Origin: Myxococcus sp. RHSTA-1-4 | Lineage (GTDB): Bacteria > Myxococcota > Myxococcia > Myxococcales > Myxococcaceae | Length of the DNA stretch: 64,000 nucleotides | Direction of reading: 5' to 3' | Assembly (NCBI RefSeq): GCF_020037125.1 | Contig: NZ_JAIQDG010000009.1 | Coordinates: 62,001-126,000, forward strand | In this document: piece after piece, positions 1 to 9,862 of the stretch | Layout: each line of letters starts with the position of its first letter | Numbering within the stretch: the first letter of the stretch is position 1 | Notes under the pieces: generated by a model | The model's input: the letters and a program-made list of their open reading frames with translations, nothing else | What the model was told of the DNA's origin: nothing | Databases searched by the model: none | Translations under genes and position numbers: made by a program

Positions 1-645
1 CTCTACTTCGAGGCCATCCGCGTCGGCGACGAGCTGCCGGCCCTGGCCAAGGCGCCCATCGACCGGGTGCAGCTGTCCCGCTACGCCGGCGCCTCCGGTG
101 ACTACAACCCCGTCCACGTGGACGAGGTCTACGCCAAGAGCGTGGGCATGCCGAGCGTCTACGCCCCGGGCATGCTCGTCATGGGCATGCTGGGCCAGCT
201 CATCAGCGACTGGGCCCGCGGCGGCCAGATGCGGCGCTACAACGTGCGCTTCATCAAGATGGTGTGGCCGGGCGACACCGTGGTCTGCAAGGGCCGCGTC
301 AGCGACAGGCACGGCACCGGCGGCCGCTACTTCGTCGAAATCGACCTCTGGGCGGAGAACCAGCGCGGCGAGCTGGTGATGAAGGGCAGCTCACAAATCC
401 AGCTCTTCTACTCGCTCGAGGACGAGAACCGGCAGCGCTCCGGCCAGTCGCCCATCGTCGTGGAGGTGCCGCGCGAGAGCCTGGCCACGGCCACCGCCAG
501 CGCCGCCACCGGCCAGGCGGCTCCCGAGGAGGGCGAGGAGGGAGACGAGCGCCGCGCCGGCGCCTCCTCCAAGAAGACCGCCCCCCGCGAGAAGCCCGCC
601 GCCAAGACGGCGACGCTCCCCACCGCCAAGAAGGCGAAGAAGTAG
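1..645 (+). CDS. MaoC-like hotdog dehydratase (5' end outside window)
   Basis: The reading frame is open from the first base, so the true start lies upstream and at least 214 residues are visible. The segment GDYNPVHVDE followed by a hydrophobic helix (YAPGMLVMGML) is the hydratase motif of MaoC/R-specific enoyl-CoA hydratases, in which Asp and His activate water to hydrate 2-enoyl-CoA. The hotdog fold appears to finish near residue 140 (QIQLFYSLED). The last 60-70 residues are Ala/Glu-rich and then Lys-rich (KKTA..KTA..KKAKK), which is unusual for this family and looks disordered. The next gene is an acyl-CoA dehydrogenase, so a role in fatty-acyl-CoA oxidation or synthesis is likely. The substrate cannot be read from the sequence. 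Confidence 0.8.
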   Translation, partial: LYFEAIRVGDELPALAKAPIDRVQLSRYAGASGDYNPVHVDEVYAKSVGMPSVYAPGMLVMGMLGQLISDWARGGQMRRYNVRFIKMVWPGDTVVCKGRVSDRHGTGGRYFVEIDLWAENQRGELVMKGSSQIQLFYSLEDENRQRSGQSPIVVEVPRESLATATASAATGQAAPEEGEEGDERRAGASSKKTAPREKPAAKTATLPTAKKAKK

Positions 646-659
646 GCGTTTTCCCTGGC

Positions 660-687
660 TTGATGGGCGGTTCCGACCGCTCATCAA
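660..687 (+). terminator. hairpin after the MaoC-like gene
   Basis: A 12-bp stem (left arm TTGATGGGCGGT, right arm ACCGCTCATCAA, one G-U pair) closes a 4-nt TCCG loop 14 bp after the stop codon. No T-run follows, so it is either a weak or factor-assisted terminator or a protein-binding site. Confidence 0.5.
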
Positions 688-812
688 CGCGCGGTGTCAT
701 TCAGGGTTGACTCAAAAATCAGTCGCCGCCACACTTCCTGCGTCTCATTCGCGCCGCTGACCCGACTTGCCCTCTTGAGGGGCTGGCAGCGAGCCATCAC
801 GCAGGAGTGGCC

Positions 813-2657
<1,845 letters not shown>

Positions 2658-2710
2658 GCCGCTTCTCGTGAGCCGGCGCCCCTGACACACGGGGGCGCCT
2701 GAAACGCCAG

Positions 2711-2745
2711 AGGCCACCCGGGACTCTTCGTGTCCCGGGTGGCCT
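2711..2745. terminator. bidirectional terminator between acyl-CoA dehydrogenase and exbD
   Basis: A perfect 13-bp stem (GGCCACCCGGGAC at 2712-2724 with its complement at 2732-2744, extended by an A-T pair) encloses a 7-nt loop. It lies between two convergent genes, so it can serve both strands, though T-runs are short. Confidence 0.8.
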
Positions 2746-2767
2746 TCGTGTTTCCGGAAGAGAGGGG

Positions 2768-3217
2768 CTACTCGCCCTCGCGCACGCCGATGGCGAGCTG
2801 GCCGAGGCCGGCCTTCTTGGCCATCTCCATGACGAGCACCACGGTGCCGTGGGGGACGCCCTCGTCCGCCTGGACGATGACGACGGTGTCGGGGTCCTTC
2901 GCCCTGGCGTCGTCGAAGGACTTGCGCAGCTCGTCCTCGGAGACGACGTTGCCGGCGAGCACGAAGCGCCCGTCGGCGAGCACCGCCACGGCCAGGTCCG
3001 TGGAGCGCGCGGTGACGTCCGCGGCGCCGCCCTTGGGCAGGTTCACCTTGAGGCCGGCCTTGGCGCCGCCCCCGGGCCCCTGCTGGACGATGACGGAGCT
3101 GGTCACCATGAAGATGATGAGCAGCACCAGGAAGATGTCGGTCAGCGGGGTGATGTTGATTTCAGCGAAGACGCCCTCTTCGCCCTCGTTGTCCCCCGGT
3201 GTCTTTCCCATGGCCAT
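2768..3217 (-). CDS. exbD: ExbD/TolR-family proton-channel subunit
   Basis: A 149-residue inner-membrane protein with one N-terminal membrane helix and a periplasmic domain. The helix begins INITPLTDIFLVLLIIFM; the Asp in PLTD is the conserved proton-carrying residue of the ExbD/TolR/MotB group. The periplasmic part ends IVQADEGVPHGTVVLVMEMA..G, typical for the family. It is the second gene of a two-gene unit, 18 bp after the exbB-like gene. GGAGG lies 9 nt before the chosen ATG at 3217. With ExbB it would harvest the proton motive force for a TonB- or Tol-type energiser. No tonB gene is adjacent, so the partner (TonB, TolA or a motility system such as Agl/Gls) is not determined. Confidence 0.9.
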   Translation of the reverse strand: MAMGKTPGDNEGEEGVFAEINITPLTDIFLVLLIIFMVTSSVIVQQGPGGGAKAGLKVNLPKGGAADVTARSTDLAVAVLADGRFVLAGNVVSEDELRKSFDDARAKDPDTVVIVQADEGVPHGTVVLVMEMAKKAGLGQLAIGVREGE

Positions 3218-3235
3218 GGCGGGTGTCCTCCGGGC

Positions 3236-3964
3236 TCAGGCGGGCTTCGGGTCCGGGCGCGTCCCGGCGGGCGGCGGGGACTCGCGGGTGGGGGAGGGCT
3301 CGGCGGGGGCGGGGGCGGCCGAGGCGCGCTCCTTGAGCAGCTCCACGAACTCGTCGCCCAGCAGGCGCAGCTCCACCAGCACGCGCGACAGGCGGGCCTG
3401 GAAGTAGTTGTAGAAGACCATCGCCTGCACGGCGACGAGGATGCCCACGGCGGTGGCCACGAGCGCCTCGGAGATGCCCGTCATCACCGCCGCGCTGCCG
3501 CCGGTGCCGCCGGCCTCCACGTCCAGGCCCAGGTCCTTGAACGAGCGCATGATGCCCGCCACGGTGCCGAACAGGCCCACGAAGGGGGTGATGGAGCCGA
3601 TGGTGGCGAGCATCCAGAGGTTGCGGCGCAGCTTGAGGCCCACCTGGGCGCGCTCGCGCTCCACCGCGGCCTCCACGCCCGCGCCCCCGGAGGCCCGGGA
3701 GCGCTCCAGCCGGTCGAAGCCGGCGAGGAAGATGTCGGCGACCACCACGTCCGAGCGCTCGGCGGCGGTGCGGGCCGCGGCGACGTCGCCGCGCAGCAGG
3801 TGCTTGTTGATCGTCTCGCCCAGGATGCGGGAGCGCTCGCTGACCCCCCACAGCGCGATGAGCCGCTCGACGGCGACAATCAGCGCGGCGACGGACGCCA
3901 GCAGCAGCAGGGCCAGGGTGACGCCACCCAGGCGGAGGTAATGGAGGATGTCGTTCAGGCTCAT
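3236..3964 (-). CDS. exbB: ExbB/TolQ/MotA-family proton-channel subunit
   Basis: A 242-residue integral membrane protein. The start MSLNDILHYLRLGG at 3964 is preferred: the frame stays open upstream but would run into the divergent gene's leader and has no family similarity. Three membrane segments are visible: residues about 12-35 (GGVTLALLLLASVAALIV), the family signature TIGSITPFVGLFGTVAGIMRS, and ISEALVATAVGILVAVQAMVF. These are the TM2/TM3 channel helices of ExbB/TolQ. The long cytoplasmic loop between TM1 and TM2 carries Ala- and Arg-rich helices. The C-terminal 40 residues are Pro/Ala-rich and probably disordered. It heads an operon with the ExbD gene. Confidence 0.9.
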   Translation of the reverse strand: MSLNDILHYLRLGGVTLALLLLASVAALIVAVERLIALWGVSERSRILGETINKHLLRGDVAAARTAAERSDVVVADIFLAGFDRLERSRASGGAGVEAAVERERAQVGLKLRRNLWMLATIGSITPFVGLFGTVAGIMRSFKDLGLDVEAGGTGGSAAVMTGISEALVATAVGILVAVQAMVFYNYFQARLSRVLVELRLLGDEFVELLKERASAAPAPAEPSPTRESPPPAGTRPDPKPA

Positions 3965-4007
3965 TGGTGGGTGACCAGGCAGGGCGGCATGGCCCAGACT
4001 AGGAGAT

Positions 4008-4859
4008 ATGAACCGCGCAGCCGCCGCAATCTTCCTGGCAGTCCTCTGTTCTGCCTGCCCCAAGCGAATCGAGTTCGGCCCGGAGGGCGAGCTCACCGAC
4101 GCCCAGGCCGTCTACCAGCGCGTCAAGGAGAACCAGGACAACATCGTGTCCCTGGAGGGTGATGCGAAGCTGCGCGTCGAATCTCCCCAGGCGAGCGGCA
4201 CGCTCAGCATGTTCGTGGCCATCACCCGGCCGGCCCTGCTGCACTTCGAGACGTTCGATTTCTTCAACCGTCCGCTCGCCTCCCTGGCGTCGGATGGAAG
4301 ACGCTTCGGGCTGTACCAGTCCGAGACGAACACCTGGTACCAGGGGCCGGCGAGCGCGGAGAACGTGTCGCGCTTCCTGCCGGTGGTGCTGCCGGGCGAG
4401 GAGCTGGTGGCCATCATGCTCGGCCAGGTGCCGCTCATTCCCCCGGAGCGGATGACACTGGAGCTGGACCGCGACAAGGGCGCCTACGTGCTGACCCTGT
4501 ACCGGGGGCCGGCCACGCAGGTGCTCCAGGTCCACACGAAATACCTCCGCGTGCTGAAGAGCCAGGTGCGCGGCATCCCCGGGTACGACCTGTCCTTCGA
4601 TGACTTCCTGGAGAAGGGCTCCGTCATCTTCCCCGGGAAGGTGGAGCTGGTGGCCGAGCAGGCCGCCACGAAGCTCCAGGTGCGCTATCAGCAGATTTCC
4701 CTCAACGGACGGCCGGACCTCACCCTGTACGAGCTGGTCGTGCCCGAGGGGGCCAAGGTGGTGGAGGTGGACGAGCGGGGCCGGGAGCTGCCGGCCGGAA
4801 GCGCCGTGCCACCGGAGCCCCCGGTGTCGTCCTCGCCTCATGCGGTGCCGGGTTCCTGA
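4008..4859 (+). CDS. outer-membrane-type lipoprotein, LolB/DUF4292-like
   Basis: A 283-residue protein with a short lipoprotein signal (MNRAAAAIFLAVLCSAC, Cys17 as lipidation site). The mature part resembles single-domain lipid-binding lipoproteins: a phrase like VSLEGDAKLRVESPQASGTLSMFVAITRPALLHFE is followed by alternating strands, as in LolB and DUF4292 proteins that form an open beta-barrel. The C-terminal 30 residues are Pro/Ser-rich. It is transcribed divergently from exbB with 43 bp between starts, and a TAGGAG ribosome site sits directly before the ATG. A role in lipoprotein or lipid handling at the outer membrane is inferred from fold resemblance only. Confidence 0.65.
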   Translation: MNRAAAAIFLAVLCSACPKRIEFGPEGELTDAQAVYQRVKENQDNIVSLEGDAKLRVESPQASGTLSMFVAITRPALLHFETFDFFNRPLASLASDGRRFGLYQSETNTWYQGPASAENVSRFLPVVLPGEELVAIMLGQVPLIPPERMTLELDRDKGAYVLTLYRGPATQVLQVHTKYLRVLKSQVRGIPGYDLSFDDFLEKGSVIFPGKVELVAEQAATKLQVRYQQISLNGRPDLTLYELVVPEGAKVVEVDERGRELPAGSAVPPEPPVSSSPHAVPGS

Positions 4860-4902
4860 GCGGGCAGGCGCGGAAGAAGGGGCGCCGACGTCCGAGTCGA
4901 TC

Positions 4903-4908
4903 TAGAGT
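4903..4908 (+). promoter_or_regulatory. possible -10 box close to the first MshEN gene
   Basis: TAGAGT lies 12 nt before the ATG at 4921, and no purine-rich ribosome site is visible between them. This suggests a very short or absent leader. No convincing -35 box is present. Confidence 0.3.
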
Positions 4909-4920
4909 GGCCCCCACGAC

Positions 4921-5673
4921 ATGGCACAGATCAAGCTCGGTGAACTGCTGATCAAGGCGAACGTTCTGCAGGAGAGCCAGCTCAAGGCCGCGCTCGCCGA
5001 ACAGGCGAAGTGGGGCGGAAAGCTGGGCGAAATCCTGGTCAGGATGAGCCTCGTCTCCGAGGACATCCTGGTGCGCGCGCTGTCCAAGCAGCTCGGGATG
5101 CCGGCGGTGAACCTGGACGCGGTGCAGATGGTGCCGCCGCACGTCAAGGCGAAGATTTCCTCGCAGATGGCGCGGGACTTCTCCGTGCTGCCGCTTCAGC
5201 TGCGAGACGAGGGCAAGACGCTGGTGGTGGCGATGTCCGACCCGCTCAACGTGCGGATGCTGGACGAGCTGCGCGCCGTCACCAAGTGCCGCATCGTCCC
5301 CAACGTGGCGGGCCGCAGCTCCATTGCCCGCGCCTTCTCGCGCATCTACGAGGCGAACGCGGAGCTGGAGGACGCGGACACCAACTTCAAGGTGGTGGAC
5401 GCCCAGGGCCGCACGGTGGTGAAGAACCTGAAGGACCTGGACCCGGCCGCCGCCGTGGCGACCGCCCCCGCGCCCAAGCCCGCGCCCGCCGCCACGCGCC
5501 CGAGCACGGAGACTCCCGCCGTGCGCCCGTCCAGCGGCAGCCCCGCGGACCTGCTGCGCAGCGTGGAGGAGGTGCAGCGCAAGGAGGTCGCCGCCCTCAA
5601 GGCGATGGTCGAGCTGCTCATCGAGAAGGGTGTGTTCTCTCGCGAGGAGTACCTCGCCAAGGTCAAGCGGTAG
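4921..5673 (+). CDS. MshEN/GspE N-terminal domain protein
   Basis: A 250-residue protein without an ATPase domain. The first 150 residues are a GspE/PilB N-terminal (MshEN) domain with two tandem helical motifs, IKLGELLIKANVLQESQL and GKLGEILVRMSLVSEDIL, followed by the beta part ending at VAGRSSIARAFSRIY. In MshE-type proteins these motifs bind c-di-GMP; here the usual Arg is Lys and the Gly of the first motif is Ala (IKANVL), so binding is uncertain. A Pro/Ala linker (about 180-205) leads to a C-terminal helical module DLLRSVEEVQ..LLIEKGVFSREEYLAKVKR. The next gene is a second protein of the same design, 9 bp downstream. A regulator of a type IV pilus or secretion ATPase is an inference. 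Confidence 0.75.
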   Translation: MAQIKLGELLIKANVLQESQLKAALAEQAKWGGKLGEILVRMSLVSEDILVRALSKQLGMPAVNLDAVQMVPPHVKAKISSQMARDFSVLPLQLRDEGKTLVVAMSDPLNVRMLDELRAVTKCRIVPNVAGRSSIARAFSRIYEANAELEDADTNFKVVDAQGRTVVKNLKDLDPAAAVATAPAPKPAPAATRPSTETPAVRPSSGSPADLLRSVEEVQRKEVAALKAMVELLIEKGVFSREEYLAKVKR

Positions 5674-5682
5674 TCCTGCCCC

Positions 5683-6699
5683 ATGCGCAAGAAGATTGGC
5701 GAGCTGCTCATCGCGGCCGGAGTGGTGACCGAGGAGCAGGTACGGGCGGCGCTCGGGCGCCGCGGGGCCCCCGGCAGCCAGAAGCTGGGCGAGGTGCTGA
5801 TGTCCCAGGGGCTGTGCACGCCCACGGACATCGCCCGCGCCCTGGCGACCCAGCACGGCCTGCCCTTCACGGAGCTGCCCGAGGACATCCCCCCCGCCGT
5901 CACCGCGCTGGTGTCCCTGGACTTCCAGGCCGAGCACCGGGTGATGCCCTTCCGGCTGGAGGTGGAGGGCCGCAGCGAGCGCATCCACGTCGCGGTGGAG
6001 GACCCGGGCGACCTGACGCTGGTGGACGAGCTGCGCTTCCAGCTCCGCAAGCAGGTGCGCGTCTTCGTCGTCGCCTCGGACGACCTGGACACCGCCCTGG
6101 CGCGCGCCCGCGGCGAGCCGCTGGACATCGTGGAGGCCGAGCCCCTGGACGAGGAGCCGCCCGTGACGGCCGGCGCGTCGCTGGAGTGGGACTTCCCCGA
6201 GGCTCCGAAGCCCCCGCCGAAGCCCGCGCCCCCGCCGTCTCCCGCCAAGGCCGCGCCGCGCGGGCAGGCCACGCCGCCGCCCCCGCCGGGCACCGACGTG
6301 CTGGATGACCTGCTGGGAGTGAAGCCCGCGGCCCCGGCCCGGCCTCCGCCGCCGCCCGTGCCGGATGACCTGCTGGACGTGCAGCCCTCGGCTCCGGCCC
6401 GGCCTCCGCCCGTGCCGGACGGGGACGGGGCGGGGGGCAAGCCTCGCGTGCCGGTGGTGATGTTCGGCGGCGCCGCGCAGGGCTCGAAGCCGTCGGTGCC
6501 GCTCACGCCGGCGCCTCAGTTCTCCGACGAGGACCTGGCCGTCCTGGACGACATCGAGCGCATCTCCCGGGGCGACGAGGCCACGCTGGACACGGAGAAG
6601 GTGAAGCCGGCCCGCATGGTGGCGAGCCTCATCCGGCTGCTCATCCGCAAGGGCCTCATCCAGGAAGTGGAGTTCCTGGAGGAGCTGGCCCGGAAGTGA
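5683..6699 (+). CDS. second MshEN-domain protein
   Basis: A 338-residue paralogue of the upstream gene. The N-terminal domain carries [19 protein letters not shown] and [18 protein letters not shown], the two MshEN half-motifs, followed by a beta-rich region to about residue 145. A Pro-rich linker of about 100 residues contains a short internal repeat ([19 protein letters not shown] and [18 protein letters not shown]). The C-terminal helices ([23 protein letters not shown]) match the end of the upstream protein, so both share an MshEN-linker-helix plan. The stop overlaps the GTG of the ABC ATPase gene, implying translational coupling. Function is unproven; a c-di-GMP- or pilus-linked scaffold is possible. 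Confidence 0.72.
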   Translation: MRKKIGELLIAAGVVTEEQVRAALGRRGAPGSQKLGEVLMSQGLCTPTDIARALATQHGLPFTELPEDIPPAVTALVSLDFQAEHRVMPFRLEVEGRSERIHVAVEDPGDLTLVDELRFQLRKQVRVFVVASDDLDTALARARGEPLDIVEAEPLDEEPPVTAGASLEWDFPEAPKPPPKPAPPPSPAKAAPRGQATPPPPPGTDVLDDLLGVKPAAPARPPPPPVPDDLLDVQPSAPARPPPVPDGDGAGGKPRVPVVMFGGAAQGSKPSVPLTPAPQFSDEDLAVLDDIERISRGDEATLDTEKVKPARMVASLIRLLIRKGLIQEVEFLEELARK

Positions 6700-7724
6700 C
6701 GGCCGCCGCCGTGCAGCCCGCCGCCGAGGGGCCCCTGCTGGACGTGCGGGGGCTCACCGCCGAGCTGTCCTTGGAGGGAGGGCCGGTGCGCGCCGTGGAC
6801 GGCGTGTCCTTCACGGTGCCCCCGGGCGGCACGCTGGGCGTGGTGGGGGAGAGCGGCTGCGGCAAGAGCCTCACCGCCCTGTCCGTGCTGCGGCTCGCCC
6901 CCCAGCCTCCGGTGCGCGTGGTGGGCGGCGAGGTGCTCTTCCAGGGGCGGGACTTGCTCGAGCTGCCCGAGGCCGAGCTGCGGCGCGTGCGCGGGCGCCA
7001 CGCGGCCATGGTCTTCCAGGAGCCGATGACGTCGCTCAACCCCGTCTTCACCGTGGGGGAACAGATTGGCGAGGGCGTGCGGCTGCACCTGGGCGCGTCG
7101 CGCTCGCAGGCGCGCGAGCGGGCGGTGGAGATGCTGCGGCAGGTGGGCATCCCCGCCCCCGGCGAGCGCGTGGACGCGTACCCGCACCAGCTCTCCGGCG
7201 GCATGCGGCAGCGGGTGATGATCGCCATGGCGCTGGCGTGTGACCCCGCGCTCCTCATCGCCGACGAGCCCACCACCGCGCTGGACGTCACCATCCAGGC
7301 CCAGATTCTGGACCTGCTCAAGCGGCTCCAGGCCGAGCGCCGCATGGCGGTGATGCTGATTACGCACGACCTGGGCGTGGTGGCGGAGAGCTGTGACACC
7401 GTGGTGGTGATGTACGCCGGCCGCGTGGTGGAGCGCGCTCCGGTGCGTGAGCTGTTCTCCCGGCCGGCGCACCCGTACACCGCGGGCCTGCTGCGCTCCA
7501 TTCCCTCCTTGCAGGTGGCGACGGGGGAGGGCGGCGCCGCGTCCCGCCGGAGGCTCCAGGCCATTCCCGGCATGGTGCCCTCGCTGCGCAAGCCGCCCTC
7601 CGGCTGCGCCTTCCGCGACAGGTGCGACCGCGCGCTGGAGGTGTGCGCGCGCGTGGTGCCGCCGCTGGAGCCCCAGCGCGGCGGGCAGCTCGCCGCCTGC
7701 CACAACCCGGTGCCCGCGCCATGA
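6696..7724 (+). CDS. oligopeptide-type ABC transporter ATPase (OppD/DppD-like)
   Basis: A 342-residue nucleotide-binding subunit. Walker A is GESGCGKS (residues 51-58), the signature is [15 protein letters not shown], and Walker B is [12 protein letters not shown]. The Cys-containing C-terminal extension ([16 protein letters not shown] ... LAACH) is the oligopeptide/dipeptide transporter tail. The GTG start overlaps the previous stop (GTGA), and its own stop overlaps the ATG of the second ATPase gene (ATGA). No permease or substrate-binding protein gene lies nearby, so the membrane partners must be encoded elsewhere. The likely role is import of peptides or similar solutes. Confidence 0.9.
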   Translation: MTAAAVQPAAEGPLLDVRGLTAELSLEGGPVRAVDGVSFTVPPGGTLGVVGESGCGKSLTALSVLRLAPQPPVRVVGGEVLFQGRDLLELPEAELRRVRGRHAAMVFQEPMTSLNPVFTVGEQIGEGVRLHLGASRSQARERAVEMLRQVGIPAPGERVDAYPHQLSGGMRQRVMIAMALACDPALLIADEPTTALDVTIQAQILDLLKRLQAERRMAVMLITHDLGVVAESCDTVVVMYAGRVVERAPVRELFSRPAHPYTAGLLRSIPSLQVATGEGGAASRRRLQAIPGMVPSLRKPPSGCAFRDRCDRALEVCARVVPPLEPQRGGQLAACHNPVPAP

Positions 7725-8773
7725 CGTCCGGGCCGCTGCTCCAGGTGAGAGACCTCAAGGTCCACTTCCCCGTGCGCGGGGGGCTGCTGGGCCGCGCGCG
7801 CGGCGCGGTGAAGGCCGTGGACGGCGTGGGCTTCGACGTGGTCCGCGGGGAGACGCTCGGGCTGGTGGGGGAGAGCGGCTGTGGCAAGAGCACCCTGGGC
7901 CGCGCGCTGCTGCGGCTGGTGGAGCCCACGGCCGGCTCCATCCGCTTCGACGGGCAGGAGCTGACCGGCCAGTCCCAGCGCCGGCTGAGGCCGCTGCGCC
8001 GGCGCATGCAGCTCGTCTTCCAGGACCCGTACGCCTCGCTCAACCCCCGCATGACGGTGCGGGACATCCTGGCCGAGCCCTTCGCCATCCACGGCCTGGC
8101 GCGCGGGAAGGGCGAGCGGGAGCGCGAGGTGGCCGCCCTGGTGGACGCCATGGGCCTGCCCCGCGAGGCCCTGGAGCGCTACCCCCACGAGTTCTCCGGC
8201 GGACAGCGCCAGCGCATCGGCATTGCAAGGGCCATCGCGTTGCGTCCGGACCTGGTGGTGGCCGACGAGCCCATCAGCGCGCTGGACGTGTCCATCCAGG
8301 CGCAGATCGTCAACCTCCTGGTGGACCTGCAGCGCGAGCGCGGCCTCACCTACGTCTTCATCGCGCACGACCTGAAAATCGTCGAGTACGTCTCCACCCG
8401 GGTGGCCGTCATGTACCTGGGCCGCATCGTCGAGCTGGCGCCCGCCGCCGGCCTCTACCGGCGCCCCCGCCACCCGTACACGCAGGCGCTCCTGTCCGCC
8501 GTGCCGGTGCCGGACCCGGGCCACGCGCGAACCCGCCTGCTGGTGCCGGGCGAGCCGCCGTCCCCGCTGAACCCGCCGGCCGGGTGCGCCTTCCACCCGC
8601 GCTGCCCCCACGCCATGGAGCGCTGCCGGCGCGAGACGCCGCCGCTGTACCCGCTCGGCTCGGGACACTCGGCCGCTTGTTTTCTCGCGGAGGGAGACTC
8701 CCGGGAGGTCTCCTCCGCCCCCACCTCTGGAGGTGAGTCCGGTGTTCTGGCTCAGCCACCATCACCCGGATGA
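7721..8773 (+). CDS. oligopeptide-type ABC transporter ATPase (OppF/DppF-like)
   Basis: A 350-residue partner ATPase. Walker A is GESGCGKST (about residues 50-58), the signature [15 protein letters not shown], Walker [13 protein letters not shown]. The tail again has the Opp-type Cys motif ([16 protein letters not shown] ... AACF). The frame is open upstream, but the ATG at 7721 overlaps the preceding stop and begins the homologous part ([12 protein letters not shown]), so it is the clear start. OppD and OppF normally form a heterodimer under two permeases. The 3' end overlaps the next gene by 41 bp. Confidence 0.9.
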   Translation: MTSGPLLQVRDLKVHFPVRGGLLGRARGAVKAVDGVGFDVVRGETLGLVGESGCGKSTLGRALLRLVEPTAGSIRFDGQELTGQSQRRLRPLRRRMQLVFQDPYASLNPRMTVRDILAEPFAIHGLARGKGEREREVAALVDAMGLPREALERYPHEFSGGQRQRIGIARAIALRPDLVVADEPISALDVSIQAQIVNLLVDLQRERGLTYVFIAHDLKIVEYVSTRVAVMYLGRIVELAPAAGLYRRPRHPYTQALLSAVPVPDPGHARTRLLVPGEPPSPLNPPAGCAFHPRCPHAMERCRRETPPLYPLGSGHSAACFLAEGDSREVSSAPTSGGESGVLAQPPSPG

Positions 8774-9149
8774 GTACAACCGCACCTACGTGCTGGGCGG
8801 GGTGCGGATATGCGCGCGCTGCCTGGGCACGTACCCGGTGATGCTGGCGGCGCTGACGGGCCTCTTCGCCCTGCGCGCACCGCTCCACTGGAGGTGGGAC
8901 GTGCCGGTGGTGCTCGCCCTCACCCTGCCGGCGCTGGTGGACTGGGCCGTGGGCCGCTTCCGCCCGGCTTCCGGCTCCAATGCCGTGCGCACGCTCACCG
9001 GGGTGCTGCTGGGGCTGGCGCTCGCCCGCTCGCTCCATGTCCACGTCCAGCGGCCCCTCCCGACGGTGCTGCTGGCCCAGGCCGCCCTCGTGACAGCCGT
9101 GGCGGTCCCTGTCATTCTCGCCACTTACCGGAGACCACGCCCGGAGTAG
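8733..9149 (+). CDS. DUF2085 family membrane protein
   Basis: A 138-residue protein starting with GTG inside the end of the oppF-like gene. The N-terminus has the DUF2085 pattern: His-rich start ([13 protein letters not shown]) followed by [14 protein letters not shown], where the two Cys are conserved in the family. Three or four membrane segments follow ([31 protein letters not shown]; a central segment; [15 protein letters not shown]). Metal binding or redox chemistry by the His/Cys cluster is plausible but not established. AGG just upstream of the GTG could act as a ribosome site. Confidence 0.7.
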   Translation: MSPVFWLSHHHPDEYNRTYVLGGVRICARCLGTYPVMLAALTGLFALRAPLHWRWDVPVVLALTLPALVDWAVGRFRPASGSNAVRTLTGVLLGLALARSLHVHVQRPLPTVLLAQAALVTAVAVPVILATYRRPRPE

Positions 9150-9229
9150 ACCTTCGCGGCCCGTCGCGCGTTATGACGGCACGGGTTGAGGAGGGGTCGG
9201 GTGTCGGGTGCTCCAGGAGAGACGGGGGA

Positions 9230-9862
9230 GTGTTGGGACCGGAGACCTCAGACGAGCGGCTGATGCTCGCCTTCCAGGCGGGGGACGCGCGCGCGTTCGA
9301 GGCGTTGGTGCGCAAGCACCGTACGCCGGTGTTCAACTTCGTCCTGCGATTCGTCGGGCACCGGGCACGGGCGGAGGACGTGCTGCAGGAGACGTGGCTG
9401 AAGGTGGTACGGAGCGCCGGCGAATACACGCCCAAGGCGAAGTTCACGACCTGGCTCTACACAATCGCGAGGAACCTCTGCGTGGACAGCGCGCGCAAAG
9501 AGAGCTACCGCCAGGCGTCATCCCTGGAGGCCCCCTCCGCGGGGGCGGATGGGGAGGAGGGGCGTCCGCTGGGCGAGGGGCTGCCGGACCCGGGGGCCAG
9601 CCCCGAGCGCGGCGCGTACAACGCCCGCCTGAGGCCGCTGCTGGAGCGTGCCCTGGCGGCCCTTCCGGAGGAGCAGCGAGAAGTGTTCATCCTGCGTGAG
9701 TACAGCGGCATCCCCTTCAAGGACATCGCTGAGGTGACGGGCGTGTCCGAGAACACGGTGAAGAGCCGGATGCGCTACGCGCTCGACGGGTTGCGGCGAC
9801 GCCTGGGGGAGATGGGCGTGGACGGCGACCTCGCCGACGATGGAAGGACGGTGACGGGATGA
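9230..9862 (+). CDS. ECF RNA polymerase sigma factor (RpoE-like)
   Basis: A 210-residue extracytoplasmic-function sigma factor. Region 2 is visible as LMLAFQAGDARAFEALVRKH..VFNFVLRFVGHRARAEDVLQETWLKV, including the core-binding DVLQETWL helix. Region 4 is ALAALPEEQREVFILREYSGIPFKDIAEVTGVSENTVKSRMRYAL. A 35-residue Gly/Glu-rich linker joins them. I chose the GTG at 9230, preceded by GGAG at 10 nt; an in-frame ATG at 9173 is the alternative. Its stop overlaps the anti-sigma start (ATGA). It probably directs RNA polymerase to envelope- or surface-related promoters, perhaps including the pseudopilin genes downstream. Confidence 0.9.
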   Translation: MLGPETSDERLMLAFQAGDARAFEALVRKHRTPVFNFVLRFVGHRARAEDVLQETWLKVVRSAGEYTPKAKFTTWLYTIARNLCVDSARKESYRQASSLEAPSAGADGEEGRPLGEGLPDPGASPERGAYNARLRPLLERALAALPEEQREVFILREYSGIPFKDIAEVTGVSENTVKSRMRYALDGLRRRLGEMGVDGDLADDGRTVTG

